NCBI RefSeq assembly: GCF_000003605.2
Contig: NW_003137327.1
Coordinates: forward strand, 104,169-124,216
Length of the DNA stretch: 20,048 nt
Reading direction: 5' to 3'
Source: Saccoglossus kowalevskii
Taxonomy: Eukaryota; Hemichordata; Enteropneusta; Harrimaniidae
How positions within the stretch are numbered: the stretch's first letter is position 1; every line of letters starts with the position of its first letter. A model generated the notes under the pieces. It was not told where the DNA came from and searched no databases. It saw only the letters and a program-made list of their open reading frames with translations. Position numbers and translations under genes: made by a program. Positions 9,413 to 18,355 of this stretch are shown piece after piece.

Positions 9413-10040
9413 TTATTCCAATTTTTCAGTGTGCTTCGCTAATTTACCTCCCCCTATCGCTATCTCTTTTTCAATTTTATAAACTTGCCTGATGAGATAT
9501 GGACATCCATGGAAAGAAAGTTTTTCGTTTCTAATTTTAGAAAAGTATATATGGCGTTTAGCTAGAAGAATAATATGATATGTTATATTCGAAAAAACCT
9601 TGTTTCCAAGAATAATAATATCTTGGTTGCACATATTACTAAGGGCGGGAAGATGAGCGAAACGCACCGAAATACTTTGCCAGATGGTCTTCACAACTAT
9701 ACACTCATAGAATAGATGAATCAATGTTTCATCATACGTTTTAAAGAAACTGCATTTTGGTGATGTACCCAGGCTAGAGTTTATGGGATATAAATCTTAG
9801 TTTGTGTTATATTATGATTTAGTTTAAATTTCTTGTTCTATTATACTTGTATGGTCAATATTCAACATTTTCTTTCACACGTGGGACGAGTGGCAACTTT
9901 GTTGATTAACTCTAAGCGTATTTTTCTGCTGTTGAATTTCGTTAACTTTGGTAAAATTATTGTTGATATATAGTCTCAAATCGCCAATTTTCAATTTGCC
10001 ATAATGCTCTAAGTCACGGATAACATACACCGGGAATGAA
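9413..10040 (-). pseudogene. Decayed, 5'-truncated LINE (L1/Tx1-like) ORF2 C-terminus
   Basis: The minus frame 9796-9413 (127 codons) reads GTSPKCSFFKTYDETLIHLF then YEC, a C-terminal zinc motif C-x2-C-x8-H-x4-C with the second Cys changed to Phe. It continues with an ILLAKRHIYFSK segment and a KIEKEIA segment. This order (HLF..C, then a LAK.xIY..K block, then EIE..IA) is typical of the extreme C-terminus of L1/Tx1-type reverse transcriptase proteins. A further block at about 10040-9885 (FPVYVIRDLEHYGKLKIGDL) resembles the 'v.Dl...G.l' segment upstream of that motif, but is separated by stops and probably a deletion. The A-rich minus-strand end near 9252-9231 may mark the element's 3' terminus. 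The reverse transcriptase core is absent, so it is a dead fragment. Confidence 0.7.
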
Positions 10041-10384
10041 CGCGCGTGCCTTCACGTGACGTAGCAACTGCCACCGCCTACTTATTCGCTCGCTGATTGG
10101 TTGGTTTGAACTTACATGTAATCATTAATATTATTTAGAACTCACGATGATGTCAAACTAAAAATATTTTTATAAAACGTTTATAACGTCCGCAGCTGCC
10201 ATTGAAATGTATAATATTAATTAAGATGAAGGGAATACCTTTGTTGCACTGAGAGTATATATCGTTATATATAGCCTAGTGATGAATACAATTAATATAA
10301 TTCACACTACACTAAAATCATAGTAACTGGGTCGTTGCTAATGATAATAAAGTGAACCTAATATCAAATGTCAACCATTTTGTC

Positions 10385-10470
10385 TTGTCACTGTCACTGG
10401 CCAAGGTTCGATCATACGACCCGGTCGCCCCATCACTATAGGTTCGTGGGTTGTAATTCACTCATGATTT
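10385..10470 (+). repeat. Possible tRNA-derived SINE head (weak)
   Basis: TGGCCAAGG at 10398-10406 resembles a Pol III A box. GGTTCGTGGG at 10441-10450 followed by TTGTAATTC resembles the 'cgtgGGTTCGAATTC' B-box region of tRNA-derived SINEs after CpG decay. Spacing of about 50 bases is acceptable. No second copy or tail is seen in the window, so this is only a candidate. Confidence 0.2.
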
Positions 10471-10844
10471 AACTAAAATCTGATAATATTACGGATGTTG
10501 TCGCTTTCATTTAAATGGCCATTGACCGGGTATGGCCGCCGGTGCACGTGGCTCTAAATATACCAATAATTCTCATTAAACTCGAGTACTCGTATATGAC
10601 CGGGCAATACCATTGTTACGAACTGGATGTGATATGGCTGCTGTAAATGAAGTTTGCCCGATGCACATACATGTATATTACAAAGATTTGATTTCCACTC
10701 ACTATCAGTATTTTACTTGTATATCAGGCTTTCCATACATTGTGACATTTTAAATGTTGAATGTAGTATTTGTTTTAGGGAAGGGTGTAATGCTGGTTAT
10801 TGAGTGGTGGTGACGTCAAATGCTTCAGTTTGGTTTACTCTACA

Positions 10845-11224
10845 AGGGCGGTATTCGTCGCGCGGCCTGAGTGCGTGTCCGAATTTCATGTAAACAAACA
10901 ATATATTTTACGCGCGTTGTATACGTTTCTATGAGTCCCATATCGAACAGAACGCGGTGCGCTGTGCATGTACGACATTTGTGTTTATAAACATTGAAGT
11001 TCCCACAATCCAATGCGCTCTTCTAATGGAAATCACAAGTATGAGGTTTGACCCGGGGCGACTTGCACTAATTTCCGCCGATGATCCCTTCGATACCTTC
11101 CAATCACCTAAAAAATATATATCGTCTCAGTTTGTACTCGTTGATCTACGCAACAGTTAAAGTCGCCATCTTTGTTTATAGACCCATATATCTCGCGCAT
11201 GCGTGACGCGACGACTACCGCCCT
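10845..11224. mobile_element. TTAA-type MITE, long copy (380 bp)
   Basis: Terminal inverted repeats: the left end at 10845 reads AGGGCGGTATTCGTCGCG, and the right end at 11207-11224 is the complement of AGGGCGGTAGTCGTCGCG. The right flank is TTAA (11225-11228); the left flank is TACA, which could be a decayed TTAA. The first ~110 bp match the copy at 17244, including gaatttcat and gttgtatacg. The interior has no coding capacity for a transposase. TTAA target sites are known for piggyBac and Kolobok superfamilies; the terminus is not the usual piggyBac CCC, so the superfamily is open. Confidence 0.8.
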
Positions 11225-12615
11225 TTAAAGTTGTGTGTATTGTTAGTTTCATTGGTCTGTCTAATAGTCTAGTAGACTTTGAGATTTGTAGATGATCACT
11301 GTGACATAAGCTGACCACGGTTACCAACTAGTAACCGTGACCTGACTGCCTGCCCGACTGTTATGAACAAGCAAGCAAGGTTTGCATACGCTTTATAAAT
11401 CGTTAATAAAATGAAATGAATAATCACTATTACCGAATATAAAATTGGGAGACTGAATGAAATTTAATTGCTGCAAATATTTTCTTCATATTTGCGTCTG
11501 GTGGTTCATTTTCACATTATTTACCTATTAGAAAACAACTGTACTTATTTGTTTTCCACGACATCACCACAAAATCCCAGCGGATAGTGTATCACAGTGA
11601 TTTGGTCAAAACATGCCCACGATCACGTGAGTAAGGCCACGGCCAAGGGATGTGTCAGCTTGCTATCCCATGCTGCAACACACAATGTATACGCTTCTCG
11701 TTGAAGTAATTATTCTATATGTTGAACACTTTATTTAATTTCATTCTAAATGTCTAAACTTATAAAATACAAAATGAAATGCTTATAACATACTCCGGTT
11801 CCGCCTCGAACTTGAACTCGGCGATGTACAATATATACCAGTCATATACGCCGTAGATATGTTACATAGTCCGGGTCAATAGTTTTCCAATAAAATAAAA
11901 TAAACATATGATGTAAATTTGTTCATAGCTGTAATAAGTATAGATTGCTGAGTCCATGCATGACTTGACTAGCCGTAATCGCATCAAACTACCAGTATGT
12001 TCACACGCATCGTCATTGAAAAATATTGCCGCAAACACCGTGATTATCCTTTCACGACAGTAAAAAATCTAATGCGTTGGCTGCGTTATACTACTTCAAC
12101 CAATCGGATATTGAGCATACAATGTAGAGGGTCGCAGTTGTAACCATAATTGTGTCGACTGCCACATCGGGACATTGTTTGACAATTTGATGCAACAGTT
12201 TGCATATTTTCTATAAACTCATTTAGTAATTTTAGAACATGTGAAGTGAACATAAATTGTACATTGCTTAAATCAAAATTTTGAAAAAAAAATATGAAAA
12301 AAAAATTCTGCAGGTTTATTAAAAGAGACAAAAGATTGTATTCGTACTACGAATCCAATAGGAGGAATACATTTTTTTTTGCATTGCCGATATTGTGAAG
12401 TACGTAACGCTGTTGCAATACACTAACAATATTTACTTAATACATTCGCCTCTAATAAGTATCAAAACAACATGCACAGATTGGCTGGCTATAAATCCAG
12501 CGCAAAAACTGTTCTAGTCTCAGCCGGCGTTACCACACAACAACAATCCCTGTCCGTAGTGTTTAATCATTTCGAATTGTCAACTGCCGTTTCTTTTCAA
12601 TCACTTATAAATTAA
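11225..12615. other. Unassigned intergenic region
   Basis: No gene is supported. A perfect 9-bp inverted repeat, CACGGTTAC (11316-11324) and GTAACCGTG (11331-11339), flanks a 6-nt loop. The minus frame at 12086-12331 is low-complexity F/N-rich sequence without a recognisable domain. The rest is AT-rich with no clear repeat. Confidence 0.4.
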
Positions 12616-12621
12616 CCAGAG

Positions 12622-13307
12622 ACATGTAAGTTAACCTATCCATTACCCGGGTCATGTAAGCTATTGCCCGGAACACACCGATATAAGTAGACTGGTCGTG
12701 ACAATTTTATTGTTTAATTTAATTTTATTGTTTAATTTTCTTTTAATACTGGTAGGCGTACGCAAAATGTTGCATCAACGTGGAAGATTTTATAAATTCG
12801 TTCATATTATGATAAAAAAACAAAATTGCCACGATTAGGCCCGTCTATCCTGTCCATTACCCATGAACATGTGAGCTATCCTGCCCTTTATCCGGATAAT
12901 GTTAACTATCCCATCCATCACCCGGGCACATGAAAGCTATCCTGTCCATTGCGCTGAGACATGTAAGCTATCCCGTCCATCACCCGGAGGCATGTAAGCT
13001 GTCCTGCCCATCACCCGGAGACATGTAGGTTATCCTTCCCATCACCCAGAGGCATGTAAGCTGTCCTGCCCATCACCCGGAGACATGTAAGTTATCCTGC
13101 CCATCACCCGGATATATTTAAGCTATCCTACCCATCTACCGGCGGCGTGTAAGCTGCCCTGTCCATTACCTACGGACATGTAAACCATCCTGCACATTAC
13201 CCGGGGCCGTGTAAGCTGCCATGTCCATTACCTACGGACATGTAAACTATCCTGCACATTACCCGGGGCCATGTAAGCTGCCATGTCCATTACCCTGAGA
13301 CATTATC
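12622..13307. repeat. 31-bp minisatellite abutting the GCNT stop codon
   Basis: Units begin at the c of 'catgtaagct' and recur at 12868, 12898, 12929, 12960, 12991, 13022, 13053, 13084, 13115, 13146, 13177, 13208, 13239, 13270 and 13301, almost exactly 31 bp apart. Two more units sit at 12622 and 12653, separated from the main block by about 150 bp of unrelated AT-rich sequence. A consensus half reads catgtaagctgtcctgccca, followed by tcacccggaga. The last part shows a 62-bp higher-order repeat (13146-13207 and 13208-13269). The array ends one base before the TAA of the GCNT gene (13308-13310), so on the minus strand it is the start of that gene's 3' UTR. Confidence 0.95.
12706..12729 (-). 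terminator. Tandem poly(A) signals for the GCNT gene
   Basis: Minus-strand AATAAA occurs twice, at 12729-12724 and 12711-12706, within a duplicated attttattgtttaattt segment on the plus strand. They lie about 580-600 nt past the GCNT stop and just beyond the main minisatellite block. They are the first such signals seen in that direction, which would put the whole main array in the mature 3' UTR. Use is inferred. Confidence 0.45.
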
Positions 13308-14927
13308 TTAGTCAGAACGCGGACTTTCTGACCCCTGAAGCCGTTCATATGACAGCAATGTAGAAACGATATTCTGGAATCTGTTGTAACTGTAATCTAG
13401 CGCACATCGAGACATTTTAAATAACAGTTGCGGCACGGAACTCGAATTCACCATGTTCGTGCAATTGCCGATCGTACGTGTGAGAGCAAAATCGCGGTAA
13501 ATTTGCATATTCAATGGTAGTGGGTGGATCGTTCTGTGTCCAATAATTTCTTCCAAACAATCCAATACGAGGGGGTCTGCGGATACGTGAAACTTATTGG
13601 CAAAAAGAAACGGTTGTCGTAACAACCACGGCAGGTCTCCTGTTGTCAAGATACAAATGTCGTGCACATATTTTCCTTCGCATTGAATTACAGACCCTTT
13701 ATTTTTTGCACCATCGTCCCACAGCTTAGCTCTAGCTATTGACCAACTGGTGTGTGGAAACCCCCCTGGTGCGTCGGGCAGGCGATTCAAAGATGCATAG
13801 TAATGCTCTTCTGGCGTGTCTGTGCCGTTGAACCACTCGAATAACTTCTTGGCATTACCATCAGTCAAAATGAAATTTACGAAAGGCCGAGTGAGCACAA
13901 CGTGTGCCTCTCCGTAAAATAATGGAATATCTCCCGGGGGCATTTCTGACAATCTTTCTCGACTTGTCATCTTCAAGACGTCATTTTCTGTAGTGTGTAG
14001 ATAGTCTTGGCGAAAGGGAACCACATTTGGTATGCTCCCGATATCGTTCTTCCCACCGAACGCCGCCAGGGTCCGTACAATTTCTAAGTTGGTGCGCAGT
14101 GGAAACTCCTGCCCAGCAAGATTAAGATAATACTTCCAATCACCCTGTTTTAGTAAAATATCCATGCAAACGCGTTCAGCTTTAAGTAGTTCCACAGAAC
14201 GATACGGAATTGACACGGATATATAGGGTATAAACACATTGTCAAAGCACCTGGCTACAGAAGCCATGGCATCGTGAAGCACTGCCGGCGACTTCTGGTC
14301 CACATGAATGCAATAGAAATTTTGTGGCATGTATATAGTACGTAAAAGTTGTTCAACCTGGTGAGCTGATTTGTATACATATATCCCATATGCAATTGGA
14401 AAATCAGCTTCCTCTGCAGAGAGCGGCTTTGTTCGGTACCCGCGTAGATTTTTGTACTCATCGCAGTTGTCAGTCAAACGCAGAAGCTGGTCGTCTCTGG
14501 GGTAGTCCTTTCTCCTCATATCGCGAATAAGATTAGCAAAACCGAGATCGGCTGTTCCCAGCGATAGATTTACGCACATTGGGCTAATAACATCGAACAT
14601 TGGTCGTCGCGGTAACGGTTTCGCCTCTTCGTGATGATTGGTGGCGTTTTCCCGCACTCTGGACATGGCCACTTTAAGCCCGGCACCTCGGGTAATGTTA
14701 CGCGCGTTGATAACCGACTGATTCATTAGCCCAAAATGGTCAAAATCGTTAACGTTGTGCCAGGCATTCCAATTCATTTGTCCTGGTCTATGACCGAAAT
14801 GTTTTCCTGCTCTGGCATGTCGGTGTCCGTTAATATAATCATCGGCAGGGAGAGGATAATATAAAAGGTATAGAAGTCCCACAATATTGGCGCCAATCAG
14901 TATGCGAAACACGTGTTTTACTAACAT
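13308..14927 (-). CDS. GCNT: GT14 beta-1,6-N-acetylglucosaminyltransferase, core-2 GCNT type
   Basis: 539 aa, intact, single coding exon. Residues 1-5 are cytosolic, 6-24 (VFRILIGANIVGLLYLLYY) are the signal anchor of a type II Golgi protein, 25 to about 175 form a long stem, and about 177-460 match the Branch/GT14 domain. Diagnostic runs are PIAYGIYVYKSAHQVEQLLR (177-196), YLNLAGQEFPLRTNLE (267-282), TPEEHYYASL (371-380) and DLPWLLRQPFLFANKF (431-446). By family alignment E374 corresponds to the catalytic base of mouse C2GnT-L. Ten cysteines past the anchor (118, 155, 206, 227, 254, 416, 425, 457, 489, 508) agree with a disulfide-rich enzyme. N-glycosylation sequons lie at N77, N94, N120, N367, N488 and N494. 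Such enzymes add GlcNAc in beta-1,6 linkage to GalNAc or Gal to branch mucin O-glycans or I antigen; substrate subtype cannot be told. Vertebrate GCNT1/3/4 are about 430-450 aa, so stem and tail are longer here. Confidence 0.93.
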   Translation of the reverse strand: MLVKHVFRILIGANIVGLLYLLYYPLPADDYINGHRHARAGKHFGHRPGQMNWNAWHNVNDFDHFGLMNQSVINARNITRGAGLKVAMSRVRENATNHHEEAKPLPRRPMFDVISPMCVNLSLGTADLGFANLIRDMRRKDYPRDDQLLRLTDNCDEYKNLRGYRTKPLSAEEADFPIAYGIYVYKSAHQVEQLLRTIYMPQNFYCIHVDQKSPAVLHDAMASVARCFDNVFIPYISVSIPYRSVELLKAERVCMDILLKQGDWKYYLNLAGQEFPLRTNLEIVRTLAAFGGKNDIGSIPNVVPFRQDYLHTTENDVLKMTSRERLSEMPPGDIPLFYGEAHVVLTRPFVNFILTDGNAKKLFEWFNGTDTPEEHYYASLNRLPDAPGGFPHTSWSIARAKLWDDGAKNKGSVIQCEGKYVHDICILTTGDLPWLLRQPFLFANKFHVSADPLVLDCLEEIIGHRTIHPLPLNMQIYRDFALTRTIGNCTNMVNSSSVPQLLFKMSRCALDYSYNRFQNIVSTLLSYERLQGSESPRSD

Positions 14928-15069
14928 ATTGATCCGTTAGCAGGTGTCAGTATGAATGACCTCTGACCTATCGTGTTCCTATATCGTACTCAGATGTAAC
15001 GGTCGCCATTTTGTGATCACAGTATTCCACATTTACCAGTATCCTGACGTGTTCACCGTCAGCATCACA
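14928..15069 (-). promoter_or_regulatory. 5' leader of the GCNT gene with three small uORFs
   Basis: On the minus strand a T-rich tract ends in ttttgttttag at 15070, a good splice acceptor for a 5' UTR intron. Between it and the ATG at 14927 are three AUG-initiated uORFs: 15065-15033, 15032-14979 and 15009-14968. All three stop before the main start. The third has a strong context (aaaATGG), but this sequence is also a YY1-type element (AAAATGGCG), so transcription may instead begin close to 15010, which would remove the first two uORFs. Confidence 0.4.
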
Positions 15070-15850
15070 CTAAAACAAAACAAAACAACACGATCGTAAG
15101 TGTTATTATAGTTACAAAACGTTCATAAAATAACATCGCGTGAATATATTTCTTTACCATATGTTGATACATATACGGTTTGTTAACGTAATTCAACAAA
15201 GCGGAATACTACAAAACGCTCCCTTTCTTTAAATTTGGACTTTATATGCGTGCTATCACATATCACCACTATCTAACTGTACGTTTCGTTATAATGTTGT
15301 GCGTTGTCTGAGCCATCATTTCGTCGCACAAACACAAACTAACCACATTGTATATACACTCAGATTACTACTCCAATGTATAATAAGACTCGCGGCGGTG
15401 CTTGTTGGTAAAAATACGAAAATGTAAAAAAAACTATCACTCCGCTTTAATTGTCGAAATAACACAATTCAAAAACATTTTGTCAGTCGGCTGCTGACAG
15501 TTTGTGATACGAAAAGTGAGTTTGTTTTTCACATTATGTGTTTGACGTCATTATTTGAGCGGGGTTGTAGATGTCACACTGATTTCGCCTTAAATTAAAA
15601 TCATATTATTATCAATAAATGAACATTCACACGTTATCGTCATCTTACCGTCTTGTCGGACCATGGTGTCAGATGAAATCAGTAGCACAGCACACAGGCA
15701 CCCTGTCTCGTCGTCGCGACACACTCAAACACTACGCACAGCACCAGGACCAATACAGTTCACTGCTGGCGCCGGCTTTTAACAATGACGGGATCAATTC
15801 AAGCCCCGACCTACGTACTTTTTGTTGCGTAGGAGCCTCGTGTGCACAAT
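15070..15850 (-). other. Possible 5' UTR intron and first non-coding exon of the GCNT gene
   Basis: A minus-strand donor, acg/gtaagat, lies at 15648 (exon end 15649) and pairs with the acceptor at 15070 to give an intron of about 579 bp. The sequence from 15649 to about 15850 is CpG-rich compared with its surroundings, as expected for a first exon and promoter. The plus-strand open frame at 15619-15930 over this region shows no domain and is probably not a gene. No TATA box is seen, so the transcription start is unknown. Confidence 0.3.
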
Positions 15851-16874
15851 GTGTTATCAGGTCCAGCTGTCGCCTCTCCCCTTATTTTACATCTCAATAC
15901 ATTAATGTACGACATTTACATTTGCTTTGATTGTGCTGAAACATCGCCGTAATATAGAGTAGTAGTCACTATTTATGTCAAGTGCAATGCCTTATGGGCA
16001 ACGTTATGTATAGGTATTGGAATGAAGAGCTCGTCTTTTGAAGGTGGAGTGCTCATCTTTCAGGGACGGAGAACTCATTTCTGTGATTGGAAATCTCTTC
16101 TTTCTGGACTCTTCAGAAATTATTCCTGAACACGCACGATGGTGATTCATCGACGTGAAAATGGTGTAAATATTATGTCCCTTAGTGACTTTCGTGTTAG
16201 CGTTGCGTGTAATCCTTTTCGTGTTGTATAATTATATATGTCAGCTTATGACGATGCTCACGTGATGGGAGTATTATAAAAAAACGTAATATTTGTAAAT
16301 CATACATCCTCTTGAAATTAGTTAAATGAATAAATGACTTACTAATAAACAAGCGAAACAAAACAAATAAATAAATATATAAATAAGTAACACAATTCAC
16401 GTGATAATTACACGATGTTTGATTTTTAAATTCTGCTACGCAATGTACATGTACTAGTTTGACCCATAATGATAACATGTACTAAGCCTATGTAGGGCAA
16501 GCTGTTATTAATATCATTAATAACAGGAACAATACTATAACTGGGTGATTTCGTGTTGTCTTCGTTTTACCAATACTCTATTTATTTATAAAGTGGCTGT
16601 TAATTATTAACAATCTTCCAACACTCGTCGTAGAGTTTTTCTCGGTAGACTGTTAACTGACCTCAGTCTCTCATCTGTCTGTAGATGATAACAGCGCCAT
16701 CGTGCGACGAAAAGTTCACCACCGTGACAAAAAATAGATGCACAAAACAATTGCTTTACCTAAAACAATTAGCCTGTCTTTACCAATTACAAATATTGTT
16801 ATCGGGTGATAATATATATGTTAATTGTTATAACTTTCGATTATTGATATAATATTCTGAAAATAAATAATTTT
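15851..16874. other. Unassigned region
   Basis: No gene is supported. It holds a degenerate 22-bp repeat (16024-16112) and a near-perfect palindrome at 16502-16526, CTGTTATTAAT-ATC-ATTAATAACAG. The minus frame at 16197-16478 is low-complexity. A plus-strand 55-codon frame begins at 16685 after a pyrimidine-rich ctctcatctgtctgtag, but resembles nothing known. Confidence 0.35.
16024..16112. repeat. Degenerate ~22-bp tandem repeat, about four copies
   Basis: Units read gaagagctcgtcttttgaag, gagtgctcatctttcaggga, gagaactcatttctgtgatt and gaaatctcttctttctgga. The spacing is 21-23 bp and the shared pattern is 'ga-NN-ctc-t-ttt'. Similarity is moderate, so the array is old or partly coincidental. 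Confidence 0.45.
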
Positions 16875-17182
16875 TTGCTCGTGAAATCAAATCGATGTCA
16901 TATTTTTGTTCGTGGAAGACTGTGGGATAAGTGGCTTTCATCGTTGTTCTGCTGCTTTAATTTTGGTGGCTGCCGCACGAGATTTAATTTCTCGCGTGAA
17001 ATTTGCCGGATTTGCCTGTGCAGTGATGATAGTGCCGGTGACGATTTGACCAGGCTATTGAGCAGTGTGTGCATTCCCTGGCTCAACCGGGGCCGATCGA
17101 CTTGTCGACTATATATGTCCGATGGACTTTTTATTCTCAAGAGTTTCTTGAGCTTGGACTGATTCAGAACATGTCGCTGCAT
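16875..17182. other. Region open on both strands, unrecognised
   Basis: Plus 16875-17162 (95 codons) and minus 17182-16898 (94 codons) are both open. Composition is less AT-rich than the flanks. The plus product contains REICRICLCSDD and a later Cys, faintly like the start of a Cys-rich zinc finger but without the remaining ligands. The minus product is basic (SKLKKLLRIK ... SREKLNLVRQPPKLKQ). Neither has a recognised domain. It might be one exon of a gene or a piece of an old transposon. Confidence 0.2.
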
Positions 17183-17243
17183 TGAAATCTACAACAAATT
17201 ACAGTACAGAACACTAAACTGCTGTATTTGCATTCTACGTTAA

Positions 17244-17368
17244 AGCGCGGTGGTCGTCGCGCAGCGCGTGTTCGAATTTCATATAAATAAATAATGTATT
17301 TTACAAGTGTTGTATACGTCGCTATGAGTTCCATGTCGAACAGGACGCGGAACGACGACTGCCACCCT
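17244..17368. mobile_element. TTAA-type MITE, short copy (125 bp)
   Basis: Flanked on both sides by TTAA (17240-17243 and 17369-17372), a clean target-site duplication. Left end AGCGCGGTGGTCGTCGCG; the right end is the complement of AGGGTGGCAGTCGTCG. The left ~105 bp align with the copy at 10845 (shared gaatttcat, gttgtatacg, cgaacag.acgcgg), then it jumps straight to the right terminus. It is therefore an internally deleted form of the longer element, or the longer one has gained about 250 bp. It is non-coding. Confidence 0.85.
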
Positions 17369-17372
17369 TTAA

Positions 17373-18325
17373 ATCTGTTTCAGCGAATGAATCACTGTAA
17401 TTTTAAGCGTTGTAAACAAATTTGATGGAATCTACCTTGCGTTCTTGGCTGTCACGGTAAATCGGTCAATGATAAGAAAAAAACCTGCAACGAATCATGG
17501 GTAATGGGTGTTACCAAATGGTTTCTACAACCAATGAAAACATCTTTGAATTCGAATAAAGGATCGTTCGGGGTAAAGTTTTATATATATCCATAAAATA
17601 AATTCACGTCTTTTTTAATAAATATTCACTAAATTAAATAATAAATATTCACCGAATTCCTGCGTCAAATGCCCGTGCGTCCGAGCACATAGAACGTTCT
17701 GTGACGTAGGCTCCGTCCGATCGTGGATGGTCCGTGAATAAACGCATCGTGTCATCCATTGTTCTATAGACACCAGTAATCTGATGCTTGACCCGAGTCA
17801 AGATAGGTTATCAACAACGAACACTAGTATACGATGGTAGTTATCATATACATCTCCTATGACGCTCTGTTATAAATTGGATGAATTCAGGAATGAACAA
17901 AAATATAATGCGATATGGCGATACAGGGTGTTGTGATTTGTGTGTTATAATAGCGAGCTTCCAAGACAATCTAGTTAGTGGAAAATCAGGTGAATAAATA
18001 ACAACCCCCTGAGGACTGTGAGTGAAAGATGGTTTAATAGCGAGCAAGAATGCAACCAAGACTTATTTTATAACTTTCTTTGTACTCCATAGTTGCGATG
18101 CTTTTCAGTGATTCGTGCATCTCCGACTGGACGCCTGGTGGCGCTATGATGTAAACACACAGCGATTGGACTTTGCTGTGTGCCAAAGCTGTGCATGCCC
18201 ACGAACAATTGTATTATTAACATGCTCCCCGGAGTCTGGCAGAATTCCATTCATTGTTTAGAAACATCGCTTAAATGGGTTAGAGGGTAAGTCATTAGTT
18301 CTCATTCGTCTTTCCAGGTTCACAG
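17373..18325. other. Unassigned region
   Basis: No gene is supported. aataaatattcac occurs twice about 23 bases apart near 17618-17652. A CpG-rich patch lies at 17660-17750. Minus-strand frames at 17844-18250 show no domain. Confidence 0.35.
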
Positions 18326-18355
18326 ACGTTCGAATCATTTGCGTCACCGAAGCAG
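18326..18355 (+). other. Exon-like 30-nt block A (TFESFASPKQ)
   Basis: Preceded by AG (cacag, 18324-18325) and followed by a strong donor (cag/gtaagg, 18356). A second acceptor, ctttccag, ends at 18317. In the frame shared with block B it encodes TFESFASPKQ. The similarity to block B continues about 25 nt into the downstream 'intron'. Upstream TGGGTTAGAGG (18276-18286) and internal GTTCGAATC (18328-18336) also resemble Pol III A and B boxes, so a tRNA-derived SINE is an alternative reading. Confidence 0.25.

Noticed and set aside
10957-11160. 67-codon plus-strand frame
   Set aside because: It lies wholly inside the non-coding long MITE copy and has no domain.
12868-13307. CRISPR-like array (regular repeats after a gene)
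   Set aside because: The 31-bp units are contiguous with no unique spacers, and the genome is animal. It is a minisatellite.
14255-14461. 68-codon minus-strand frame
   Set aside because: It is an alternate frame inside the well-supported GCNT coding sequence.
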